Assembly (NCBI RefSeq): GCF_000715075.1
Contig: NC_134095.1
Location: 57,532,419-57,596,418 of the forward strand
DNA from: Nicotiana tabacum
Lineage: Eukaryota; Streptophyta; Magnoliopsida; Solanales; Solanaceae
Length of the DNA: 64,000 bases
Direction of reading: 5' to 3'
Positions 47,220 to 58,291 of the stretch are shown piece by piece. The notes below the pieces were generated by a model. The model had not been told where the DNA came from, did not search any database, and saw only the letters and a program-made list of their open reading frames with translations. How positions within the stretch are numbered: position 1 is the first letter of the stretch; every line of letters begins with the position of its first letter. The position numbers and the translations under genes are program-made.

Positions 47220-48640
47220 ATGGTGAGACACGTGCTACCAGAGATGATCAGGCACCTCCGCCCCCTACTGGAGTCATCAGAGGTCGGGGCCGGGGTAGAG
47301 ACCGAGGATGCGGACGTGGTGTAGCCAGAGCACCCGCGTGAGCTGCCACCGAGGTGCCACCAGCAGTTCCAGCTAGAGTCCAAGCACCTGATACGCCTAT
47401 TGCTACTACTACTCCAACTCTCCAGGAGACTCTTGGGCAATTCATGAGCATGTACACCACTCTGGCTTATGCAGGGTTGTTTCCCCTTGCTACAGCCACA
47501 TCTCAGGTCGAGGGAGGAGCACAGACTCCCGTCGCCCCCACTCCTAAACAGCGAGTGCATATTGATTAGATCCTAGAGATTATTCCTGTATAGCCTGCAG
47601 CCCCAGATCAGCCCGAGGATAGTGCAGTTGCTTCCGAGGATGTGCAGCGGAGGCTTGAGAGATTCAAGAAGTGCAAGCCTCCTATATTCAGTGGTCTAGC
47701 ATTGGATGATGCTCTGGGTTTTCTAGATGAGTGCCATCGTATTATCCGTACCATGTGTATATCAGGAACGAGTGGGATTTCCTTCACTACTTTCCAGCTT
47801 CGAGGAGCCACCTATGATTGGTGGCATACTTATGAGTTAGACAGTCCGGATGAGGCAGCTTCCCTGACTTGGACTCAGTTTTCAGATATGTTCCTAAGAG
47901 AGTATGTTCCTTAGAGCCTCAGGAACGCATGGCGCACAGATTTTGAGCATTTGCGCTAGGGTACTATGAGTATCTCGGAATTTGTTGTCCGTTACACTAG
48001 CTTGGCTAGACATGCACCAGCCTTGGTTTCTACTGTTCGCGAGAGGGTTTGCCGGTTTATTGAGGGGCTCATTCCCAACATCAGGTCTAGCATGGCTCAT
48101 GAGTTGGAGATGGATATTTCTTATCAGCAGGTGGTGAGCATTACTAGAAGTGTAGAGGGTATGCATGCTAGGGATAGAGAGGAGAGGGAGGCCAAGAGGT
48201 CTCGAGAGTTGGGGCATTATTCTGGTGCCTGTGCTCCAACTGCAGTTCGTCATGATAGGGGTTATATGAGTCGCCCCATTAATTCAACTCTTCCAGCAGC
48301 CAGTGATATTCTAGCTTCTCCTAGCCCTTAGGAGCCTTATTTTGCACCTCCGGTATCTAGTGTACCTCCTGCACGGGGTGCTTTCAGTGGTCAGTCCAGC
48401 AGACCTGGCCCGAGCCAGTCACAGCTGCCACATCCTCCTAGAGCTTGCTTTGAGTGTGGTGACACATGCTATATAGTGAGGGATTGCCCCAAGCTTAGGA
48501 ATGGTGCACCTCCACAGACTTCTCAGCCACAACGTACCCCGCAAAGATCTCAGGCTATGGTTACAGATCCAGTTGCTACCCTACCTGCTCAGCCAGATAG
48601 AGGTGGAGTTCGGGGAGGTAGACCCCTAGAGGGGGAGGAC
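47220..48640 (+). pseudogene. Gag of element C
   Basis: The likely start is ATG 47220, but one base seems lost just after it. The frame then reads RATRDDQAPPPPTGV and a GRGRGRDRG basic stretch, the capsid at 47642-47914 (FSGLALDDALGFLDECHRII, GATYDWWHTYE, WTQFSDMFLREYVP) and RYTSLARHAPALV / RERVCRFIEGL. A zinc knuckle near 48450-48490 reads CFECGDTCYIVRDC, in which the Gly-His pair is Cys-Tyr, so the His ligand is lost. In-frame stops lie at 47339, 47567, 47591, 47912, 47957 and 48329, all in one frame. A G-run near 48630 seems to have lost one base, shifting the frame into pol. Confidence 0.9.
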
Positions 48641-49548
48641 AGGCCAGATATTATGCCCTTCCTGCCCATACTGAGGTTGTCACCTCCGATTTTGTCATCA
48701 CAGGTATTGTCCTGGTTTGTCATAGAGATGCATCAGTTTTATTTGATACAGGATCCACCTACTCTTATATGTCTTCTTATTTCACCCTGCATTTGGGTGT
48801 ATCTCGGGATTCTTTGAGTTCCTCTATTTATGTTTCTACTCCTGTGGAAGATTCTCTTCTTGTGGAACGGGTTTATCAGTTGCGTGTGGTTGCTCTTAGT
48901 GGTTTTGAGACCAGAGTTGATTTATTATTGCTCAACATGGTAGATTTTGATGTTATCTTGGGCATGGACTGGTTGTCGCCCCATTATGCTATTCTTGATT
49001 TTCATGCCAAAACGGTGACACTGGTTATGCCAGGTGTACCACGAGTAGAGTGGAGGGGTACCTTAGATCATACTTCCAATAGAGTTATTTCATTCCTTAA
49101 GGCTCAGCGTATGGTTGAGAAAGGGTGTGATGCATATCTAGCTTATGTGAGAGATGTCAGTATTGATACCCCTACAATTGATTTAGTCCTAGTAGTACGG
49201 GATTTTCCTAATGTGTTTCCAGCTAATCTTCCGAGCATGCCGCCTGATAGAGATATTGATTCTGACATTGATCTGTTGTCGGGCACTCAACCCATTTTTA
49301 TTCCTCTATATCGTATGGCCTCTCCTAAGTTGAAGGATCAGTTACAAGAATTGCTAGATAAGGGTTTTATTCGGCCCAGTGTATCACCTTGGGGTGCTCC
49401 TATTTTTTTGTGTAAAAAAAAGGATGGTTCTATGCGTATGTGTATTGATTATCGCCAGTTGAACAAGGTTACAGTGCATAACCAGTATCCTTTGCCTCAT
49501 ATTGATGATTTGTTTGACCAGTTACATAGTGCACGAGTGTTTTTCTAA
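48641..49548 (+). pseudogene. Protease and start of RT, element C
   Basis: After the frame change the sequence reads [15 protein letters not shown] and [26 protein letters not shown] is an intact retropepsin active site. [20 protein letters not shown] follows. The linker reads [16 protein letters not shown] and [13 protein letters not shown], and RT begins [30 protein letters not shown] and [16 protein letters not shown]. An extra T in a T-run near 49545 ends the frame (normally VFSKIDL). Confidence 0.9.
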
Positions 49549-50800
49549 GATTGACTTACGTTTATGTTACCATCAGTTGAAGATTCGGGAGTCAGATATC
49601 CCGAAGACTGCTTTTAGGACTCGGTATGGTCAATATGAGTTCCTTGTTATGTCATTTGGGTTGACCAATGCCCTAGTAGCCTTCATGCATTTGATGCACA
49701 GTGTGTTCCGGCCATATCTTGACTCGTTCGTCATTGTCTTTATTGTTGATATTCTGGTGTATTCCCAAAGTCGGGAAGATCATGAGCAGCACCTTAGGAC
49801 AGTGCTTTAAACCTTGAAAAAAAAGAAGTTATATGCCAAGTTCTCGAAATGTGAGTTTTTGTTTGATTCCGTGGCATTCTTAGGTCATGTGGTATCGATT
49901 GAGGGTATTCAGGTGGATCCGAAGAAAGTGAAAGCAGTGTAGAGTTGGCCCTGAGCATCCTCAGCTAAAGAGATCTACAATTTTCTTAGCTTGGCGGGTT
50001 ATTACCGTCGATTTGTTGAAGGGTTTTCAACTATTGCATCCCCTATGACCAGGACGACCCAGAAGGGTGCTCCGTTCCAGTGGACGAAAGAGTGTAAGGC
50101 GAGCTTTCAAAAGATCAAGACAGTTTCGACTATGGCCCTAGTTTTGATATTGCCTATAGGTTTGGGGTCTTATACTGTCTATTGTGATGCCTCAAGGATT
50201 GTCCTTGGAGGGGTATTGATATGTGTCCGTACAGTTTAAGGTACATGAGAAGAATTATCTTGTCCATGTTCTCGAGTTAGCTGCTATTGTTCACGCCTTG
50301 AAGAACTAGCATCATTATTTGTATTGTGTGCCTTGTGAGATTTATATTGATCACCGGAGTTTGCAGCATCTGTTCAAGCAAAAGGATCTTAATTTGTATC
50401 AAAGGAGGTGGTTAGAGTTGTTGAAGGACTATGATATTACTATTTTGTATTACTCGGGCAAGGCCAATGTGGTGGCCGATGATTTGAGTCACTAGGCAAA
50501 GAGTTTGGGAAGTTTGGCTTATTTGCCAGCGGTAGAGAGGCCTATGGCGATGGATGTTCAGGCCTTAGCCCGTCAGTTTGTGAGATTGGATCTTTCGGAG
50601 TCCAGTCGGGTCCTTGTTCGTGTGTTTTCTCTGTCTTCCTTGTTTGATTGTATCCGGGAGTGTCAGTTTGATGACCCTCATTTGCTTGTCCTCAAGGACA
50701 AGGTTCTGCACGGTGATGCCAGAGATATGACTATTGGTGATGACGGGGTATTGATGATGCAGGGTCGGGTGTGTGTGCCCAATGTTGATGGGCTTTGAGA
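49549..50800 (+). pseudogene. RT core, RNase H and linker, element C
   Basis: RT continues [36 protein letters not shown] and FIVDILVY. The last should be FIDDILVY: the first catalytic Asp is Val (GTT at about 49744), so RT would be inactive even without stops. Stops: TAA 49808, TAG 49939, TGA 49951. RNase H (50000-50480) shows YYRRFVEGFSTIA, YCDASRIVLGGVL, then a small deletion, then [16 protein letters not shown] and [10 protein letters not shown], with TAG at 50493. The linker 50505-50798 reads LGSLAYLPAVERPMAMDVQA and ends at TGA 50796. Confidence 0.9.
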
Positions 50801-52080
50801 GTTGATTCTAGAGGAGTCCAATAGTTCGCGGTATTCCATTCATCTAGGTGTCGCGAAGATGTACCAGGATTTGAGGTAGCACTATTGGTGGAGGCAGATG
50901 AAGAAAGCTATAGTTGGGTTTGTAGCTTGGTGTCTCAATTGTCAGCAGGTGAAGTACGAGCACCAGAGACCGGGTGGGTTACTTCAGTGGATAGAAATTC
51001 TGGAGTGGAAGTGGTAGAGGATCACCATGGACTTTGTAGTTGGACTCCCACGGACTTTGAGAAAGTTTGATACCATTTCGGTGATTGTGGATCGGTTAAC
51101 CAAATCCGCACACTTTATTCCTGTGTGTACTACCTATTCTTCAGAGCGACTAGGAGAGATTTATCTCCGGGAGATTGTTCATCTGCATGGTATTCTAGTT
51201 TCCATCATTTCAGATAGAGGTACTCAGTTCACATCACGGTTCTGGAGGGCCATACAACAAAAGTTGGGTACTAAGGTGGAGTTGAGTACAACATTTCACC
51301 CACAGACGGACAGATTGTCCGAGCGCACTATTCAGATTCTTGAGGATATGCTCCGTGCACATGTGATTGAGTTTGGAGGGTCATGGTATCAGTTCTTGCC
51401 ATTGGTGGAGTTTGCCTAAAACAACAACTATCAGTCCAGCAGTCAGATGGCATTGTACGAAGCTTTATATGGTAGGCGATGTAGATCCCCGGTGGGTTGG
51501 TTTGAGCCGGGTGAGGCTAGATTATTTGGCATAGACTTGGTTCAAGATGATTTGGAGAAGGTTAAGTTGATTCAGGATAGACTCCACACAGCCCAGTCCA
51601 AATAAAAGAGTTACGCGGACCAAAAGGTTCGTGATGTTTCCTATATGGTGGGAGAGCGGGTTCTGCTTCGTGTTTCGCCTATGAAGAGCATTATGAGATT
51701 TGGGAAGAAAGGGAAGTTGTGTTCGAGGTTTGTTTGTCCTTTTGAGATATTGAGACGGGTTGGGGAGGTTTTTTATGAGCTTGCCTTACCTCCCAACCTG
51801 GCAGGATTTCATCCGGTATTTCATGTTTCGATGCTCCGGAGGTATCACAGTGATCCGTCGCACATGTTGGATTTCAGTTCAGTCCAATTGGACAAGGATC
51901 TATCTTTTGTTGAGGAGCCGGTGGCAATATTGGATAGGTGGGTTCGGAAGCTGAGGTCAAATAACATTGCATCAGTGAAGGTTCAGTGGTGGGGTTAGCC
52001 GGTCGATGAGGCGACCTGGGAGACCGAGCAGGATATAAGCAGCCGTTACCCGCATCTTTTCACTACTTCAGGTATGTCTC
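50801..52080 (+). pseudogene. Integrase and chromodomain, element C
   Basis: The HHCC finger (SIHLG, HYWW, CLNC) is present in 50835-50950, interrupted by TAG 50877. The catalytic core has TMDFVVGLP, ISDRGTQFTSRFW and TTFHPQTDRLSERTIQ, giving D, D and E, though GQ of TDGQSER is RL. Stops: TAG 51014, TAA 51417, TAA 51604. The C-terminal part (51645-51998) reads CPFEILRRVGEVFYELALPP and HVSMLRRYHSDPSHMLDF. The chromodomain follows: VAILDRWVRKLRSNNIASV, TAG 51996, PVDEATWETEQD, RYPHLF. Confidence 0.9.
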
Positions 52081-52107
52081 TATGCTCGTTTGAGGACGAA
52101 CAAATGT

Positions 52108-52122
52108 TTAAGTGTAGGAGGA
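52108..52122 (+). promoter_or_regulatory. Polypurine tract of element C
   Basis: ttaagtgtaggagga directly before TGTAACGACCCG; a T interrupts the purine run found in element A and the minus-strand element. Confidence 0.8.
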
Positions 52123-54786
52123 TGTAACGACCCGGCCGTTCATTTTAAGAATTACCGATCCCCTATTAACTACATTCCCTGTGTTTGTTTCTGTTATTGT
52201 GAGTTGCTGGGAAGGATTATTTGGAATTTCGAAGAGTTTTTGGACACTTAGTCCCCAAATGAGAGTTTAAGTTTTAGAATTTGGACCGTAATCGAAGCAG
52301 TGTGAAGACGGCCTCAGAATGGGATTTCATTGGTTCCGTTAGCTCCGTTGGGGGATTTCAGGCTTAGGGGCGTGTTCGGATTGTGTTTTGGAGGTTTGTA
52401 GCTTATTTAGGCTTGAAATGTCGAAAGTTGAATTTTTGAAGTTTCCAGTTCGATAGTGAGATTTTGATATAAGGGTCGGAATGGAATTCTGGAAGTTGGA
52501 ATGGGTACGTTGTGTCATTTGGGACATGTGTGAAATATTTTAGGTAATTCGGATGAGGTTTGATAGACTTTTTGATCAATAGCGAAAATTTGAAGTTTTG
52601 GAATCCTTAGGCTTGAATCCGAGGGTGTTTTGATGATTCGATATTGTTTTGAGTGTTCCGAAGGTTGGTACAAGTTTGAATAGTGATATAAGACTTGTTC
52701 GTATTTTTGGTTGAGGTCCTGGGGGTTTCAGGATGATTTCGGAAGGTTGTCGGAAAAATTGGGAGTGGCTTGAAGCAGTTGGAGCTACTGATCTTCTGTC
52801 ATAACCGCACCTGCGGTTAGGGCCCGCAGGTGCAGAGCCGGAGAAATGGTGCTAGCATCGTAGAAGCGGAAAAGAAGAGAACCAGCAGGGACCGCAGAAG
52901 CGGCACCGCATCTGCGTAAAAGTGATCACAGGTGCGAAAGCTGGGTTTTTAATGAATTGTCGCAGAAGCGGATTTACTGGGCAGAAATAAGATATTCTGA
53001 GGGTTTGAAATCAAAAGTTAGAAAATCGATTTGGAGCTCGGGTGATGGAGATTTGGGGAGGATTTTGAAGAGGAAATCAGTGGGTAACGATTTCTAATCC
53101 CTTTCTAGTTGTATTCCTATAATCTAACCTTAGTCTTGTCATTTAATTTCGGATTTGGGATGAAAAATTGAGGAAAAGTGGAGAAAAGTTCTTAGGCCTA
53201 ATTATGGGGTTTTGATCTAGATTTTGATGTCGGATTGGAACAATTTTGGTATAAATAGACTCGTGAGAGTATGAGAATTCTGAATTTGTAAATTTTACCC
53301 GATTTTGAGACGTGGGCCCGGGGGCGTTTTGATCATTTTTTTCTAATTTCGCGTATTAGCTTAGAATTAATTTGTTGAATCAGTTACTTGAAATTATATT
53401 TACATTATGCAATTGATTTGGATAGATTTGAGAAATTTGGAGTCGAGTACTCATGGCAAGAGTGTAGTTTCGGGTTGACTTTTGAGCCGGTTCGAGGTAA
53501 GTGGCTTGCCTAACCTTGTGAAGGGGAACTCTCCTTAGGATTTGGTATTGTCGATATTTGAAATGCCTTGTATATGAGGTGACGAGTGCGTACTTGTGCT
53601 AATTGTTGAAATCCTATTTTTCATTAAGTAACTATAATTGTGTTCCCTTTCCTATTTATACTACTTGTAATTTAAGCCTATTGTTAGCTTATGGAAGCAT
53701 GTCTAATTGAATTAATTGTTTTACTTGCTCAAACTGCCTTATTTGGATTATGTGCAACATGCTAGGTTAGAAATACCTGTTTTACCTTGGTATGAAATTT
53801 GAATTGGATTAAATATTCTTCGTGTTGCTGCTGTGTGTTTACTTAGGACTACGGGACAGTATCCTGGGAGATCCCCCTGCATGTTTACTTTGGGACTACG
53901 GATTTGTGTTCCGGGAGATCCTCATGTACTTTTATATTGGAACTACGGGACTGCACCCGGTAGATTCCCCCAGTACCGGGTATTTACATTTGGGATAATG
54001 GATCGGTATTCCGGAAGATCCCCGCGCACTATGAATTGGACTACGGGTCAACACCCGGGAGATCCACTAGATATTTATATTTAGGACTACAGAACGGTAT
54101 CCTGGGAGATCCCCGGTTGTTATCTCTATGTTGAGATGTATTCCTTCTGTGATTATTTTGTCTTTGTTATAGTTGTTGTTATTCTTATTATCCTGTGTTA
54201 CTTCATACTGTTAGCATTTATTGATATTGTCATATTCTATACTATTTTATCTCGTTTTTCAGCTATAATCAGTAGGGCCCTGACCTTCCTCGTCACTACT
54301 CAATCAAGATTAGGCTTGGCACTTACTGAGTACCACTATGGTGTACTCATGCCCTTTATGCGCATGTTTTTTATGTGCAGATCCAGGTACTTCGACTCAG
54401 CCCTACTACCTTTGAGGCGAGGAGATTCCCTAGAGACTTTGAGGTATATCTGTCGTGTCCGCAGATCAAGGAGTCCCTTTCCATTCCCCCTTATAGTATC
54501 AACCCTTCTATATTTAGTTTTGTTTAGACATTCTGGAGTTAGCCACTTGTAGTTATTCAACAGCTTGTGATTTTATGAGATTCCGGAATTTGGGAAATGT
54601 AGTTTCAGTTTGAGAGTTTGTATTGTATATGCCGAGCGGTATCTTAAACGCTTCATTATGTTATTTTTTGCGGTTTTTGGCTAGGTTATTCTATTGTTTC
54701 TTTTTACGCAATTTGTTAGGCTTACCTAGTCGTAGAGACTAGGTGCCATCACGATAGTTCACGGAGGGCGAATTGGGGTCGTGACA
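52123..54786 (+). mobile_element. 3' LTR of element C
   Basis: 2664 bp, with the same internal landmarks as the 5' LTR: GC-rich block 52790-52990 (one sub-unit shorter), GAGGTAAGT at 53494-53502, six-unit array 53837-54120 and an intact GCGCAT/ATGTGC hairpin at 54360-54378. Confidence 0.9.
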
Positions 54787-54795
54787 AGTTGGTAT
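54787..54795 (+). other. PBS-start remnant after the 3' LTR of element C
   Basis: agttggtat equals the first nine bases after the 5' LTR (47019-47027); the next two bases (ta vs ca) agree in one. It suggests that this LTR was once followed by another internal region. Confidence 0.6.
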
Positions 54796-55775
54796 TAATG
54801 CACCAGGTGAAGCTTCAAAACAATCCATCACAACTTCAGGCAAGCTAATAGGCCTGGTGACAAGCTGGCAAGGAATGCTCTCCAAGAGACAAATGGCAGG
54901 GATCTTAAGTATTTGACATATCCTCCGCTTTTTGTAACTAATGCTTTAAAAACTGACTGTGGAGGAACTGTTTATCTAATTAAATATCTTTGCAACGATG
55001 TTTGCACTAATCTTGTATCTCTGGGAAATCAAAATGTCCTAAGAGACATGTCTATGTACTATAATAGTCAAGTAAGAAATGTCCATTTGGGACATATGTA
55101 ATGATGTGAACCTTATTCCCTAATATTTATATATAATGATCCCTGCTTATCAGGAAAAAAAAAGTATCTTGAAAAAACGAAACTATTTAGAAAACAAACA
55201 AAAAAGTAAAACCTTACAAAAGATGGGAATACAGTTGATAGAAATTGAGAGAACATTATCTCGAGAAGGCATCACAGCTTTTCCTCCAAGTGTCTGGAGA
55301 AACAAAAAGAAAATGCTTTCCCCTGTTAAAATTTAAGATATTTCATTGTATCAACTAAAACATTACTTTATCAAAAATGAGCGCGTAGTTCATCTTTATT
55401 AAACTCAACTCCGGATATGTGATAATTAGAACCAGAGTAAGAAAAGATTTACACTCATAGCGAGTAAATTTCATTTTTTTTCATTTCTTTTGTTTTATTT
55501 GCAATGACTACAAGTTTTGTCAAAATTAACAAATATTATCAAAAAGTCAAGAAGTGTTAAAGAAACAAAATCCCTAAAAGCTTACTACATTTATGGGCGT
55601 AATTATATGAGATACTAACATATTTTTCTGAAAAACAATTAATAAGGAAGACAAGACTTCACCATTGCATTTTGTTGGTATATATTCGTCGGTGATTTCA
55701 TTAGTGTCCAGTCGAGTGAAAGTGAAAATATGGCGTACAACTTCTTGCGAGAAAAGCAAAACCAAGATGTGACGG
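54796..55775. other. Unassigned DNA between element C and an LTR fragment
   Basis: I recognise no retroelement motif here. Open frames are 54913-55101 (plus, 62 codons), 55136-55336 (plus, 66 codons, with QKMGIQLIEIERTLSREGI then TAFPPSVWRNKKK, which looks protein-like) and 55574-55810 (minus, 78 codons). None matches a family I know. It could be decayed host-gene exons or an unrelated element. The remainder is A+T-rich. Confidence 0.4.
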
Positions 55776-57318
55776 TGTGATGAACCAATTCGGGATTCCG
55801 AGGCCTTCAAAACCTTATTTTCTTTATCTTCGATTTACGTGCACAGTCCGAATGCATTTTCGGAAAGCTTTTATGTGAATTTGAGATAAATATTAAGTTT
55901 TGCCTTTAAAAGTGACTTTAATTGACTTCGATCAACATTTTGAGTAAACAGACCCAGACCCGTATTTGACAGTCCCGGAGGGTCCGTAGTAAAATATGGG
56001 ACTTGGGCATATGCCCGGAATCGAATTCCGAAGTCTCTAGCCCGAGAAATGAATTTTTGAAGAAAATTATTAAATTAGAAATATAATAGTTTTAAGAGTT
56101 TGTTAAATAATAAATTTATTTGATATCGGGTCTGTATTGTGGTTCCGGAGTCCTGTACAAGTCCATTATGATATTGAAACCTTATCTGTAAAATTTGGTG
56201 AGAAACGAGACTGATTTGACATGATTCGGACCTTTGGTTGAGAAAATAGAACATTTGAACTTTCTTGAAACTTTTATGCAATTTGGTGCTAAGTTCGTAG
56301 TTCTAGGTATTATTTTGGCGATTTGATCGCGCGAGCAAGTATGTATGATGTTTTTAGACTTTTATGCATGTTTGCTTAGGAGCCCTGGGGCTCAGGTGAG
56401 TTTCGGATAGGTTACGAGATGATTTACACTTAAAAAAAATCTATTGTGTCGCTGCTTCTAGTATGTTGATACTTTGTGCTTCGCGTTCGCGAAGCAAATC
56501 TCGCGAACGCGAAGAGCTCGGCTGGGAAGGGATCTCTTCTACGCGAACGCGAGGCTTTGGTCGCAAATGCAGAGCACTAGGGGGTTAGCTCTTCGCGAAC
56601 GCGACCGACCTTACGTGAACGCGTAGTGTATTGGAGGTGGGCTGGGGAAATCATCGAGTTGCTCTTTGCAAATGCAGTCCCAGACCCGTGAACGCGATGG
56701 TCCGGGGGGACAAACCATAGCGAACGTGAAGGCTCTTCTGGCCACAATGCATCGCGAACGCGAAGAGGACCTGTCCAGTGTTTTAAAAACAGAATCAAAA
56801 ACGGGAATTGGCCATTCTCTCATATTTTCAAAACCAAGAAGGCTTAGAGGTGATTTTCAAGAGACAAGTTCTTCCCCAAAGTATTGGCAAATGATTCTAA
56901 ACTACTTTCTTTCAATTATCCATTTTTTTCATCAATTTTTAACTTAACATTTAGGGTTTTCATGGTAGAAATTTGGGGTTTGGGTAGAATTAGGGATTTT
57001 TGTATAATTGGAATTTAGACCTCGATTTGGGATTGGATTCCGAAACTAATTACCTATTTGGGCTCGTGGGTAAATGGGTGAATGGGTTTTGGTCCGAACC
57101 TCGAGTTTTGACCAGGGGGCATCGGGTCAGTTTTTGACTTTTTGAGAAAAGTTTGGGAAAACTAAATTTATGCATTGTAGTTGATTCTTTTAGCAATAAT
57201 TGATGATATTGAGTTAATTGTAGCTGGATACGAGTGGATGGAGGTGGAATCTAGAGGAAAAACAGTATTTGAGGATTGAGTTTGGCCGTGGAATGAGGTA
57301 AGTGTTATGGCTTGATGT
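55776..57318 (+). mobile_element. Truncated Ty3/gypsy-type LTR
   Basis: Starts TGTGATGAACC (canonical TGTGATGACCC). It contains the 'gggacttgggcatatgcccggaat' tract also seen at 14000 in LTR 13750, the CpG-rich 'cgcgaacgcgaag' block (56455-56770) and GAGGTAAGT at 57295-57303. The terminal hairpin and TG..CA end are missing; a copia LTR begins near 57319. Open frames within the CpG block are compositional. Confidence 0.7.
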
Positions 57319-58240
57319 GTTTTCAATGTCTTCGCCTTATGTTTTGAAGATCTAACAAAATTAATGTGAAGAACCAGATAGGGAACTGACACACTTGGTA
57401 CACATTGATAATGAACGAATTCCAGCTAATGTGAACTGCTGCAACTGTAGAGAATAAAGGAACAAGACAGGGACGTGATTCCTTGGTGTTCTCTGACAGA
57501 AGTACAAGTCAACTATATAGCTGGAAAGTAACTGTAGGAAGTAACTGCCTGCAACTGTACACGCGACAGTGCAACAGATAGTGCAGCGGTCACTTCCCAT
57601 TGGGAAGAGGCATGTACCAACCAAAAATTGACATCATCCTTGGGATGCCTTTGGTAGTATAACAATATGGTGCAAGGCACAAGATATTTACTTGAGCATT
57701 TAGTGATATTCTCTTAAGCATTAAAGATCTGATCCAGCATTGAAGTCACAAGTGTGTCAAGAGCACGAAGACAACTCCACTAAGGATTAGTTCCACAATG
57801 AGTCTATATGTGTCCATAGTTGAGTTGTAATCTTGTTGTTTGTTCTTCATTGTAACTCCTATCTTCCTTTCTTAGAAGCTTTGTTTTAGGAAACTCAAAA
57901 TAATAAACCTTCCGAGTTTGTGTTGTGACTAGAGTTAGTCATAAGTTAAAGTCTTTGTAACTAGTGCGTGACAAAGTGGCGTGTGTTAAGTGTATCACAA
58001 GTTAGTTGAGTTGAAGTCTTTGTAATAGAGTTATTACAAAATGGCTTGTAGTAGTGTGTTTACAAGTTAGTGAAGTTGAAAGCCTACAAGTGTAGGTCGT
58101 GGTTTTTGTCCCCTTAAGTTGGGATTTTTCCACGTAAAAATTCCGTGTCTCATTTACTTACTGTTTCATTAGCATTCTCAGTAGAAACTCATAGAGGACC
58201 AAGTACTCTATAGATTGGTGGACTCATATAAACTAATAAT

Positions 58241-58252
58241 TGGTATCAGAGC
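58241..58252 (+). promoter_or_regulatory. Primer-binding site, tRNA-iMet type
   Basis: TGGTATCAGAGC followed by gggttc. Confidence 0.88.
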
Positions 58253-58291
58253 GGGTTCGTTCTAAAAGGTTAACACCTAGAAAGAATCTCA

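Larger units (their letters stand above)
44426..54786 (+). mobile_element. Element C: full-length but dead Tekay-like chromovirus
   Basis: A 10,361-bp Ty3/gypsy element: 5' LTR 44426-47018, PBS 47022-47033, gag 47220-48640, pol 48640-52080 (PR, RT, RH, INT, chromodomain), PPT, 3' LTR 52123-54786. The LTRs are similar by eye but differ by indels (e.g. inside the GC-rich block). At least 14 in-frame stops, mostly explicable as C to T, and several single-base frameshifts kill every domain. The sequence just after the 3' LTR is agttggtat, the start of the PBS, instead of a target duplication. Confidence 0.93.

Noticed and set aside
56577..56947. Frames of 70-93 codons around 'cgcgaacgcgaag' words
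   Set aside because: CpG-rich block of a truncated LTR; compositional frames on both strands.
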